Origin: Bugula neritina
Taxonomy: Eukaryota; Bryozoa; Gymnolaemata; Cheilostomatida; Bugulidae
Assembly (NCBI GenBank): GCA_964035545.1
Contig: OZ037770.1
Span: 14,606,642 to 14,670,641, forward strand
Length of the DNA: 64,000 nt
Direction: 5' to 3'
The position numbers and the translations under genes are program-made. The notes under the pieces were generated by a model. That model made no database searches. It was not told the origin of the DNA and worked only from the letters and a program-made list of their open reading frames with translations. Positions within the stretch are counted from its first letter, which is position 1; the number at the start of each line of letters is the position of its first letter. This document shows positions 45,438 to 57,500 of the stretch, in pieces.

Positions 45438-48400
45438 ATGAAAGTATCGGCTAGAGCAGCTTTACCATTTTATATAGCTGTTTTCTTTCTTATTATTCTA
45501 GATGTGTATTATTGGGGTAAGTGGAGTTTTAGGTACATTTTGATAGTAGAAAATATGTTTTCTGAGAAGCTATAGACAGAAAACGGCACAAATGATATAT
45601 TATGCAATCAAAATAAAAGGACTACCTGTCTATAGTATGAAATACAACTTTAGTTATTTGTTCATAACATTTAGAGTTATTGACCAGTGAAGTGAAGATC
45701 TTTTAACAAAGTATTGAGTAATTAAAATCAACATTTTAAACTTTTTATAGTGTGCATGTCTTTTAAATGATGTAGATGTTTTTTCCTCTCAAAGTTACTA
45801 TCGAAAAGGCATCAGAAAGGATATGTCAATCCAAATCCTGGCTAAACAGAAGAGAATCCAATTTATAACACACGTTTCACAGTACTCTAAAAGCTACAAG
45901 TCTAATTTGTATCACGATACATCTACGAAGAGCTCATTGGAAGCTAGATACTTTCAGGATGTGCGAGAAAGAAAAGAAAACTCCGCAACTGAGTTCACAA
46001 GCACAACTGATGGGCGTGTCACGAGAAAAACTGAAACTCAATGTCAAATGACAGTGTCAAGGCCAAACAAGTTGCATGTCATTACAATGCTGAGCATCTT
46101 CAATGGTGAGCAGACGTCGTGTACTTGTAGTCGACTGTATGTAAGAATTGAGAAGACAACTCCTGTTGTAAGATCAGAACACTACCAGAGTAAAACTTTG
46201 ATGACCAATTATCTAAGGATAACTTAAACTAATGCTTTATTCATTTAGAAGCGGTACTCAGTAGTTGAGAAATTGAGATAGCCTAAGTTCTCTAATATTT
46301 TTACTAAATTTTGGTTTGGGCGAAGGGTTGAAATTCTTGCGAGAACATAACTTCTTTTGCTACATTTCTAATCTAGAACACAGGCTTTTCTCAATTTCTC
46401 CATTATACTGCATCTACCTCACTTTCTTTCTATTTCTGATATTGTTTTAGTTTACTGTGACTTGCATTGAATATGCTCTTAATTCCACTCCATTAAATTT
46501 GCATAAAATACGGCAGCAATATGTGAAACGAATGACCATAATGTCTGTTATATATAGGAGTTGGGTGGAAAGCATATCAGAACTTTTCACAAAGAGATCT
46601 GAAAGAAAGAGACGATGAATATTTGAACACCTTGGAACAAAATCTGAATCATAATTTAGTGAAGGAAATTCACCTCTTCTATACTGATGACAATTCAATG
46701 CAGGTGAGTTGACACTTTAATGCTGGTGAGTTGACACTTTAATTCAGGTGAGTTGACACTTCAATGCAAGTGAGTTGACACTTTAATGCAGGTGAGTTGA
46801 CACCTTAATTCAGGTGAGTTGACACTTTAATGCAGGTGAGTTGACACTTTAATGCAGGTGAGTTGACACTTTAATTCAGGTGAGTTGACACTTTAATGCA
46901 GGTGAGTTGACACTTTAATGCAGGTGAGTTGACACTTTAATGCAGGTGAGTTGACACTTTAATTCAGGTGAGTTGACACTTCAATGCAGATGAGTTGACA
47001 CTTCAATGCAGGTGAGTTGACACTTCAATGCAGGTGAGTTGACACTTCAATGCAGGTGAATTGACACTTTAATGCAAGTGAGCTGACATTTCAGTACTTA
47101 CAGGTGAGTTGATAATATTGGGTCTGCAATCTAAAAACCTCCATGCAATGAAATCTGTGGTCATACCCCCACCACAGATCTTGGTCACAGTTATTTTTAT
47201 AGATTATTATCTAAACTAGATTTAATTAATTTTCACATTAGGTACCCAAAAATGCATAGTGTTAAATTTGAAATGTATATACAGCTCAGTAGCTAATTGT
47301 CTAAAAACTTTCTATTTGAAACAAGGAAGTAAATATTATATATAAAGCTAATTTTCAATGCCATGTGCCAGCTCTAGATATACGATATATACGCTGTTAC
47401 TGGTTTGTTTTCACAAAGGTCGTCAGAAGGAAACAGTTTCGAAACCAGCACAAGATAATTCCGGTTAAGTCTGGCAGACGTTTACATATGGCGGATTTCT
47501 TTATTTACGCATCAAGAAACCTGATAAATAAGACTGTGGTGGCGCTAAATGGAGACATAGGTTTGTGGTTTGTATAATAGGCAACATACAGTATATTTAT
47601 GTTATTACTGTTAGGGCTTGCTGGCTACTAGGAGCTAAAGCTAAGTTATGAATTTCATTGACATACTGTTTGGTTGGCAAAAATGCCTTGTCAAGTTTTT
47701 AGTCAATTAAAAGTTTCTACTCTGTCTTGATCAAGACGGGGGGGGGGGGGGGGGGGGGGGGAGGGGGGGGGAGGGGGTCATGGAGCATGCCCTTACAAAG
47801 TGGGCATATGGTAAGAATTGCTGATGCTGACATAGATGGGTGTAGATTTCCGCAGTTTGTCTCTTACAAGTACAAGTGAAATATATGTGCAGAAAATTGC
47901 TCAGTTGTAAGGCACTGCAGCTAAATACCAATACTCATAGTCATATAAGTCACAACCCAAGAGCTAAATGATCATAATTATAATGAAATGTTATGCTATA
48001 TTGCTGCTGGAAAATTAAAGATTTCATTCGCTGTAGAACATTCTTGCAATTTACTCATAAAACAGTACCATCTTATGCATTACTTTAATTCTACTAGTGT
48101 GAGAATTACTGGCTTCATACAATGGCTTTGTAAAAGTAGACTTGGGAATTTCCAACTTAAGTGTTTGCAATTGATGCACTTGTTTGGTCTGTCAGAATAA
48201 AATGAATAAAATCATATTAGATGTTAAATCATATTTTATTATATACTATCATAATATAATATCATGTCTTTAAAAGCATAACATATTATATCATATGAAG
48301 CATGTTATATTATATTATATAGAGCATAATATTATATTATATCATGTCATACAAAGCATGTTATATATTATATCATATAAAGCATAACATATTATATTAT

Positions 48401-51400
48401 AGTTTATCATATATCATACAGTACCTACTACACTATAGTTTAAATTATTACAAATATTATCACATTATATTACATTATATACTATATCACTTTATATCAC
48501 ATCATTACCTATTATATCACATAAAATATTAAAACTAAAACAATACACAATTAAATAGCTTACAGTAATTACAATATTCTTTTTTATATAACAAGCTAAC
48601 CAATCATGATTCCATAAAGTATAAAAAGCTTATGTTGCAATGATTGATACAGTATTATAGTTATACACAGTTAGTTTAAGGTCACACTTTTCATTTTCTG
48701 GCTCTTTGCCAGGTGCTTTATGTTCTATATGAACAATGTTCCACTGATAGCTCGAACAGGTTGAATGTCACAGGAACAAAAAATATATGAAAAGATAAAG
48801 AAACTTATGTTCTCCAATATACTTTTTTATTTTTTTCAAAAACCAATTCATGTTTAAGTTATAGCTTGTTGAAAAACATAGTCCCCCTTCCACATTCTTT
48901 TCAATTTATACGCTCCTGACTTGTTATTGTGTCTCAATATGCCTTGTATTTGAGTGCTAGTTAGTCTCGCTTCACTAACTTTGCCTATACTTCACAAGTA
49001 CCAGTGCTGCTGGCTCAAAAGCTAAATGTTATAAACTGTCAGCTAAAGCCCAATCTTGTATTCCTAGGTTGGTTGGCCTAAATAAAACAATAGTCAAATC
49101 ATGATTTCATGTTTTAAAAATTTACTCTATTCTAACCTGCTGCCTAGCTATAGTTCTATTTTTGATGTATAATTACAAAATTTGTGATACATTTTTTTGG
49201 CAACCATGTGATTTATAAAATGCAGTAATAGTACTTATAATATTATATTATTATCATTATAATATATTATATAGTATTATGTGTGTTTTTATTATACTGC
49301 ATAATATCTATTTTATTATTGTTGTTGTGCAAACAAGTGCAATTAACCTAGTTTTCAAAATGTACCTCTAAATTATCAGAATATCAGTTTAGATATGTTC
49401 ATGCTTTGTAAGGTAAACCTAAAAAAAGAGGCTGTATTCCCAAAGTAAAGGGTGTTGAACTATGAACTATATTAGATTAGCCACTCTGCTACCAAGTGCA
49501 TCAGTATAATATTATATGAATAGCTCCGATGCTTTGTCTCCGGTGGCTGGCTGCGATATGATAACTTGGCCAACTTCCAAGAGTTTAAAATTGGCGCAAT
49601 TATTCAAGAGGTTACATACTGCACAGAGCTAGCAGTGATAGTAACCTTGCTATTGACAGTACTTATTACAACTGCCAGCATATAAGCGGCATTGTAGAAT
49701 GCCGTTGGGGTAGGCTAGTAAAACCAAATTCTGCTCTCTAATATACCTTAGACACAATGCAGCAACACAATTTTTAGTTTCAAATTACATTTGCCACCCT
49801 TACATGAGCTGTGGGCTTCATAAAGATTCATATGATTAGAGATTTATGCTATAGGCCCTATCTGTGCTAGTGTATGATGAAAATAACACACCATTGTCAA
49901 AGTTAACTTCAAGTATGTTGTTTTCCAGAAACTCAGTAATGTCCATTTATCTCTCGCATACAAATACTTATGTAATAGCATACAGTTTAAGTTTTATTTT
50001 AGAGCACACCTGCAAACTCTACAATAAGAGCTTGCTTTACCAGTCTATTTCAGACCTGTTTTTGTAGCTAGCAATACGCAAGCTACTTATTTTTTAAACT
50101 TTTGGGTTATTTGTTCAAAACCATTAGCTTTGCTAGTAACCTGAGACTATTGCAACAGTTGACTGCTATCAACATCAATTGACAGCCTAATAATTATAAC
50201 CCATTTGCCGCGAAATATTCATGTAATGATAGTTACTTATATAGTGCGCATTTTAATATCGATGACTGCGTGGTCCAGAAGTTAGAGGCGTCAGCGAGGA
50301 GTTGGTTGGTCATGGTTCAACTCTGTTTTGTTGCAATTTTTTTTATCAACTTATGCAAATCTTACGCATGTATAATAAATATGGCTATAATTGTAAAGTT
50401 TTTTTTAAACTTTTGTTCAACAGTAAGACAACATACATGCATAATAATTAGATACTGAACACTGGACTAAACCTTAAATTGATCTTATAGAATACAATGT
50501 ACTTAAAATAATCATATGCGAATTAGAGAAACTGGAAGTACAACTGCTGCACTATAGACAGACCTTTACTGACAAGACTGCAAAGTGAAGTGATTTAGCT
50601 GAAATTAACTCTGCCAAACAAACAAAGAATTATGTTGTGCTGAGGCATTTTCAATATATTATTGTAACATAGTGAGATGATTCAGCTAAGTGCTAATGTA
50701 AAACAGGGAACATTATATTGGCAGAAATCCAATAGATTGCCAATTTGTGCGAGAGGGTACTATATGTTATTGTGATAGCGCAGAGCGGCAAACGTACTAG
50801 GAATGTTATAATTAGTCACAGGAGCGTAGCTAGAACCACCATATGAAGAATTTAGAAAATTGCAGTGAAACTTGCAAAATGGTGTATGTTTTTACCAAAT
50901 TGTGAAGAGCATAAACAGAATTTCAAAAAACAAAGAAAGTATATTAGAGAAAACATATCAAGGAATGTCAAGTTTAACTTTTAGACTTTATAAAATGAAT
51001 CCCCTGTGCTACAGCAGTGGAACATGGAGGGTGTAAAATTTTACTTATTATGCAACAACTTTCTCAGAAAATTTTTTATTGAAAAATTAAAAAAGTATAT
51101 GAAAGAGGAATGCAAGAGCTATCTTTTCATGGTAAAATTGTTAATGTGAGACAAAAACTGTTCGAGCTATCCCCTGGAAACCGTCTATATATAACATAAA
51201 GCAGTGCTTGAATCTGGAAAGTAATGACCTTAAACTAACTGTGTATATGTACATATATATAAGAATTATTTATATTGATCCAGTATTAGTTCTACACATT
51301 ACAACTTATTCATGTTCATACAGTGCTGGGGGATGGATTTGAGGCAATAGACACGGAGAGACTGATGAATGAAAAGGTGATGTATTCTCTTACCAGATAC

Positions 51401-52449
51401 AACCTGGAAAACCAAAATAAAACTTGCAACACTTCTAACATGGTTTTACCTTCCGCGTATGATGGTGAGATTAACGTCTAAAGTTGATTTTGTTAATTAG
51501 TAGCTTCAAATTTCAATCATCATATTATATTATAATTTATTATATTTGATTTATTGCGCAACTTCTCTATGTTGGCCAAGTGCTAATTATTTATTCTATT
51601 GCAGTCACATTAAAATATATTTTTTTTATCTCGTACTAAATAATTCATACTTGAAAATGTTTAAATTGTATTGTTTATGGCATAGTAATTATTTAAAAAG
51701 AGTTTTGTTTCCTTTTAGCATCACATGATTCGCATATATTCAGACTAGGAAAGCCACTAGATGAAGAGATTCTTACAGACTATTTAGATTTCCCTATAAA
51801 CATGTGGGGTGCAGACAACGGTAAGACAACTCTAGGTAATGCCACATAGAAAGTAATTATTATGTATAAATAACTTAACTTGTTAAATATTATCAATTAT
51901 GTTTATGTGACTATAACTATTTTATAAAAAACATTTTTCACGAAATTTGATGAACTTGAAGCTATAGCTATAACTGTGAAAAACATTTTTTTTTGCAAAA
52001 GCTCTAAATATTATTGTATCACAGTAAAATAAGTTTGAAGGTTATGCGTGTCTAAAAATTTTATTAAAAGTATTAAAATGGAGTCCCCTTATCAACTGGA
52101 AATAACATAGCATTAAGTAAACTTTTTGTGCATATATAAAATAATTTTTCTTACAGCAATGCTATGGGTGTTTAGATTCAAATTCAACTTCACGGTTAGA
52201 AACCCATGCCTGGTGCTAAAAACATATCACAATCACTGTGTAAAGGTACACGGACCAAAGCAGATGGAAGTCAGGAAAACTAAATATTCAATTTACTTTA
52301 TTTCTTACCGGGGCTGGAAGCTAGCACACGTGCTCGAGAGTGCTACCTACTTTGAGAATTGTCTTGAGTACGGCTGGCAAGGAAAGAGCCCAATCTCTGC
52401 ACATAAAGACCCCAAGGCTATTGATAGTATACAAAACGAAAAAACATGA
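45438..52449 (+). CDS. GT-5: putative GT-A-like type II glycosyltransferase, most diverged copy
   Basis: Exons: 45438-45516, 45776-46105, 46558-46703, 47419-47560, 51324-51464, 51719-51820, 52157-52449 (TGA). They sum to 1233 bp, giving 410 aa. Exon 1 is the signal-anchor (LPFYIAVFFLIILDVYYW). Exon 2 is a basic, Ser/Thr-rich stem of about 110 residues ending in LHVITMLSIFNG, on a single exon as in GT-2. The catalytic part has KEIHLFY, MADFFIYAS, NGDI (229-232), MYSLTRY, SHDSHIFRLGKPL, PINMWGADN, TVRNPC and YHNHCVKVHGP. Its 102-bp exon has not been homogenised with those of the other four genes. The C-terminal tail is the longest among the full copies. The exon 2 acceptor (gatgtag, to 45775) has a poor pyrimidine tract but is the one that keeps phase and aligns with GT-4. 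A possible AATAAA lies at 52655-52660. Confidence 0.8.
46253..46419 (-). mobile_element. MITE-like element (family M), inverted
   Basis: Same internal blocks as 39739-39888, including rc of CTGTG-CTAGATTAGAAATG. Ends TTGAGAAATTGAGATAGCCT and TTTCTCCATTATACTGCATC. In GT-5 intron 2. Confidence 0.75.
46701..47092. repeat. 22-bp minisatellite duplicating a 5' splice site, about 18 units
   Basis: The first unit covers the last codon of GT-5 exon 3 and its donor (CAG|GTGAGT at 46701-46709). CAGGTGAGTTGACAC plus TTTAATG or TTTAATT then repeats head to tail through the intron, with one more isolated CAGGTGAGTTGA at 47101. Most units keep an intact donor consensus. Confidence 0.95.
47738..47777. repeat. 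poly(G) tract
   Basis: About 40 bp of G interrupted only by two A residues. It could form G-quadruplexes in the sense strand and transcript. The exact length may be unreliable in an assembly. Confidence 0.9.
48240..48540. repeat. AT-rich degenerate tandem repeat
   Basis: Recurring TATCATATAAAGCATAACAT / TTATATTATAT units in the same GT-5 intron. Confidence 0.7.
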
Positions 52450-54555
52450 AATTTCAAGATGGCTTCTACTTAAATTACAGTTTACAGTTACTTTCTCCAT
52501 AGTGTTCAAGATAATAATGTTTTAAAAAATTAAACGGATTTTAGAAAAACCAAGTCTGCCTATGTAATTACTGATTTTCATTTTTACAAGATTTTGCTCA
52601 AAATAATATTTTTGTCAACATTTCGATAATTAAGACAAATAACTTGATTTGCTAAATAAAAGAATTATATAAAATCGTACGTTTTTTTAAAAAAAAAATT
52701 TCCCCCTCTAGGATTCGAACCTGCAAGCAGGCACACTATCACACCACAAGAGTCACAGGAGTCACTGGGTTAACTTAGCTCAACAGCAGTTCTCAAAAAA
52801 ATTGATTCAACTAATGTATTTTTATGCAGTTACAACAATTTCCTAGTCTTTGTAAAAATAAAATCACACGAATATATTTTCCTTTGTAATTATATAAATG
52901 TTGAGTTGTTTTTATTCAAGCATACTGAAAGAAAAGAACAATTACTTTATAATTTTTGTTTCTATAATAAATGAATAATTGAAAAAAATATGCAGTGTAC
53001 ATATGATCTAGTATAGAACTTATTCAATGTTACTTTATTTTCTTATTCAGACATAAATTTTCATAATATCTGTCACATTGATTTAAAATATATTTTAGCT
53101 GAAAAGCATTTTTTCTATATCAAATTACAGTTTTATATAATTTTTGGCTTATTACGTATTATGCGCAATCTATTACTATGCTCGCTTTAGAAGAAAGGTT
53201 ATAATATTGGAAAAAGCTGAGTTGTCTTCCCTCTGAAAGAAGCATTTTTTTATAGCCTTAGCAGTATTTATAATAAATATTATATTATGATACTGAGGTA
53301 GTGAAGTTACGACTTTAGGGCCTCTTTTTTGGCTCGAGACCGACAAAGACAATCTTACCAGTGTAATCCTTTGAATGTTATGCATACGTTACAGCGACAA
53401 AATATTATAAACTTAACGCATAACCCATATATTTAAGTCTTTTAACCATTTGTTTTCACTATCATGCAATTCGTAATCTCAGTCTGTGTAATAATTGAAA
53501 TATTGTTACCTAGGTTTGATGCGTTCCAAAAAGTTGAATTAAAAATTACATTTCAATTACCACCGGTATCAATATGAATATGAGTATCATTATCAGTATT
53601 AGTATCAGTATGAGTAGTCAACAGTATCAGTTGCAGTATTACTATGACTATTAAATATCATGAATATGACTATGAGTTTCAGATTGAGATTGATATCTAG
53701 GACTAGTACAACTGTACAACTACAACGTCAACTGTAAAAGTTGAAGTAGTAGTACTTCAAGTTGTAAATTAAAATTAAAATAGGGAAGTTCTTGCACTAT
53801 GACTATAGTTTTACAAAAACTAATACTTTTAGTTTAAAAGATAAACTTGTGTGAGTTTTTTAAAGTATTGGAATAAGTATTACTATTAGTATTAGTATTA
53901 CTGTTAGTATCGCTCTATTACTATTACTATAACTTAAACTATTACTATTAGTATATGTTGATATTAATATCACATTGGCGTAGACTGATGCTGATAGAGT
54001 GATAGTCATATTTGTATCAATATGTATTAATATTATTATTATTGTATATATTCTATTTCTAATGTCTTTATTTAATGTTGCAATTAGAAACATCAACATA
54101 GTAATAGTTTAAACTCGTACTGATATTGGCCGTCATACTCATAGTCAGAGGGATTTAACATCAATACGAGTATAAGCGAGGATTATGAGTGTTTTTAGTG
54201 TACATTTAATATTTAAATTTTGAATTTATTTTCTTCAAAAGTAGATACTTAAGCTAAAGCAGGTTTGGTTAATACTGTTATATGTGAATAGCCTATGCTA
54301 CTTATCTTTCATTTATCTTTGGCTGAATTTTCCAGTCTACGAATTTGATAATAAACAATTAAAACTCTTAGTTCAAAATATGTAGCTATCTTTTTTTTGT
54401 CATTTCAGTCACACAGTGTTGCTGATTGCTCATTCTCTATTTGTATTTGATCTTGGAATAGCTTCTAAACTGATACATTATATTTATGTTGGGTATTATC
54501 TTACTTCAGGTTATAGTCATAAACACCATAGGCATGAGAGTAGGCCTTCTAGAAG
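52450..54555. other. spacer between GT-5 and the beta-4-GalT-family gene
   Basis: Contains a tRNA-like remnant (52700-52755) and degenerate AGTATTAGTAT / TTACTATTAGTATT simple repeats (53570-53690 and 53870-54180). No exon supported. Confidence 0.55.
52700..52755 (-). mobile_element. tRNA-like repeat remnant (family T)
   Basis: The minus strand has GTGTGATAGTGTGCCTGC, TTGCAGG, then TTCGAATCC. It is shortened in the anticodon/variable region. Confidence 0.5.
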
Positions 54556-57500
54556 ATGGTGTCGGGTGGGATTGTAAGCATGGTTGAGAAGAACAAAAGG
54601 CTCAACTCTCTTTTAGTAAAGATCTGTCGAAGTTGTTGTCGCATCAATCATATTAAACACATATTTCTTGTCCTTCTTATAACTTTCTTCATTTCGGTAT
54701 GCACATTTAAGTAAGTAGTAGTTTCTCCAACTTTATTTCCTCTGCATTACTTTGGATTAAGTGTTTAGCTGTTTTCATTAAAAGAATGAGAAATGTGTGT
54801 AGAGTTGACATCAGTGAAACCCGCCAAATATACAAGATGCGTTCCACTCACAGACGAAATTATACATGATGTATAATATACTTTTTAACTCATATGTTAT
54901 CAAATAATGCATAAGCATTTATACGCTACACATATAATACCATTGTAGTAGCTGATAAGAGAACTAAGAAAGATTTATTATAAAATATTGAACATTTAGT
55001 TTTTAAGTAAAATTATTTTTGCAATAATAATGACATACTTCATACTTTGGGTGTATTCTGTGACGTCGTGTTTCTATGACCTCGTGTTTTGATGATGTCA
55101 TCTATTTTAGCTTTCCTTTAAGACAGGAGCCTCGAGAAATAATTTCCATGTTGAACAGAAGTGCCTTATTAGCTAGTAACTACTCTACACGATTGAAAAT
55201 AGCTGAGCATTTTATGTTTCCATGGCATATCAAGGCTGAAAATAAAATCAGTTCAGAAGAGTATGATACCGACTACTTCACTTCCCCCACTCCCGTATGT
55301 ATTTTCATCCACTCCTGTGAAAATCTTTATCTACCCTTCTCATTCACTCCTTCACATCCCTCGCTGTTTTTTGTCCTTGTAAGGTTTGTTTGTTTTCTTC
55401 TTATAACTCATCCCTCCAGTCCTGTAACCCCCAATTCTGGGTATCCATTTATTTATCCATTATATATGTGAGTGTAATATAACTGAGTGAACATATATAC
55501 TGATACTTGGTAGGTTCATTTGTTCACTATTCTTTTGGCTTCTTTGAAATAATATGAAAAATTTAAAAAAATCCATTTTATAGTTATAACGTAAGTCGTG
55601 GGTCCACATGCGCTCATATATTTTACTTCCTACTTTAGTTACTACCCCTCAGTCTACTACATACCAACTGTTTATAACATCTTAGTTCTCTGCCTGAGTC
55701 ATGTATATGAGAACTTCACACACCTTCTAGATTATTCCGATGGTACTTTCTCACAGGTACCCCTAATGGTAACTACTCCATCCGGCAATGGTACTGTTCA
55801 GCCGTACGAACTGCCCCAGAGTCTCCTAGAATCTCACAAACTTCTATACAATTACTCTCGATCTCAGCATCACGTAAAGAGCAAGCAGCCTTGCCCGCTG
55901 GTTCCCAACGGATTAGGTGATTTACTTTATATCAGTTTGTGTAGAACTCAGTCTAGAAGAGTAAACTATAACTAGATATATGTAGTGTTGAGTTTACTGA
56001 GTGGTGTCTGTGGTGTAGCAGTGTGTCTGCCTGCAAGCCGGAGGTCTCGGGTACGAATCCCAGTAGAGGCAAAAGTCTTACATACAATATGTTACTCTAG
56101 ATATACTAGTGAGTACATTAACTGCCTTCTATATATAGGGATGATGACTCCCTGCATCTAGTATTTAGCTAGGAGTAGTAATGGCAGCATTTTGTACTAC
56201 ATATCTGTAGTTAGTAGCTGTTAGAGTACACATCCTAATATCTTACTTATTAATTAATATGGTTTGTATATTTCTCAGTTGGAAAAGTGCCAGTAGTGAA
56301 AGAATATTATCCAATAGATCAGCTCAACAGCTTAGATTTCAGAGTGAAGGCGGGTGGGACCTACACAGCCCCCAACTGTGAGCCCCTGCAGAAGATTGCT
56401 ATTGTCATTCCATTCAGGTTTGTCAGAAGAAGTACTGCTAATTTATTTTAAACGTCAGCTTATATGCTAGTTTGCTGTATACCTGGTATTACTCAGCACT
56501 AACCTAACTCCAATGTTTTCAGGTTTTGGTTTTATTTCAGTATTTAAAATTTGAATTGTTTTTAAATTTGTTTATATTTTTTGTTTTGAAAAGCAATGTA
56601 AAACAAATCAAATGCTTTGGAATGGTTAGTTAGTAATTGTTGACTTTTGACTGCACAAAAGTATCGTAACATAAGATGTGAATTTGTGTAGCATATGCTT
56701 TAACTTTCTACATCTTGAAATGTATTATTTATGAATCTCTCGGTTACAATCTGCAATTTCATTCTTTCTAATGATACAAGGAGTTGACAGATTCTTAGCT
56801 AAGTATTTGTCATAGAATTATATTACTTAATACATCATAATAAAAACATTTTAGTCTAGGGAATGGATATGTAATATTTATTTTTATCAATATTTTGTTG
56901 TGTTGCAGACAAAGAGAGATGCATTTATCAATATTACTTCTCAACCTTCATCCTTACCTCCAAAGACAAGAGAGTTCCTACACAATATTCGTAGTCAATC
57001 AGGTGAGTGAGAATTTATACTGCATGTGTGGTATGTCTTATATCAATAGTACAGACTGTACATAAGGAAGCTCATTGTTTGCTCCACTGAATTCAGTAAA
57101 CCACGTTGTGATGTCATCACATCTTTAGATTCAAGGGTCAAAGTTCAACAGAGCAATGCTGATGAATATCGGGTTTATGGAAGCTATGAAGAGAGACCGG
57201 TACACGTGTGTAATTTTTCACGACGTAGATCTCATTCCCTTTAATGACAAAAGCCTGTACAGGTGTCCAAAATACAGCACCCGCCATTTGTCTGTTTATA
57301 TCGACAAGTTTGACTATAGGCAAGTCGATGAACATCTAATATGATTCATGTTGAAGATATTTCCACTTTGCACAAGTCCGATGGTTTAACAATTTTCTTC
57401 ATACATATAATAGAGTTTCTCTGTATGCATTCTTGTGCTGTTTTTGAGAGCATTCTGATTTGTGGTAGTAATTCCCTCAATCTCTATCCTAGTTCAAATC

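Larger units (their letters stand above)
47561..51323. other. 3.8-kb intron of GT-5
   Basis: Contains a long poly-G tract (47738-47777) and an AT-rich degenerate TATCATATAAAGCATAACAT array (48240-48540). No additional exon was recognised. Confidence 0.5.

Noticed and set aside
55598-55756. Upstream extension of the GalT-family exon at 55757 (frame SYYPSVYYIPTV...)
   Set aside because: The possible acceptor before TTACTACCCC gives the wrong phase (stop in the required frame); the stem reads correctly from 55757.
57319-57327. GT donor (CAA|GTCGATG) for the GalT-family exon 6
   Set aside because: Gives a stop in the next exon; the GC donor at 57319/57320 restores the conserved DKF...LPY junction.
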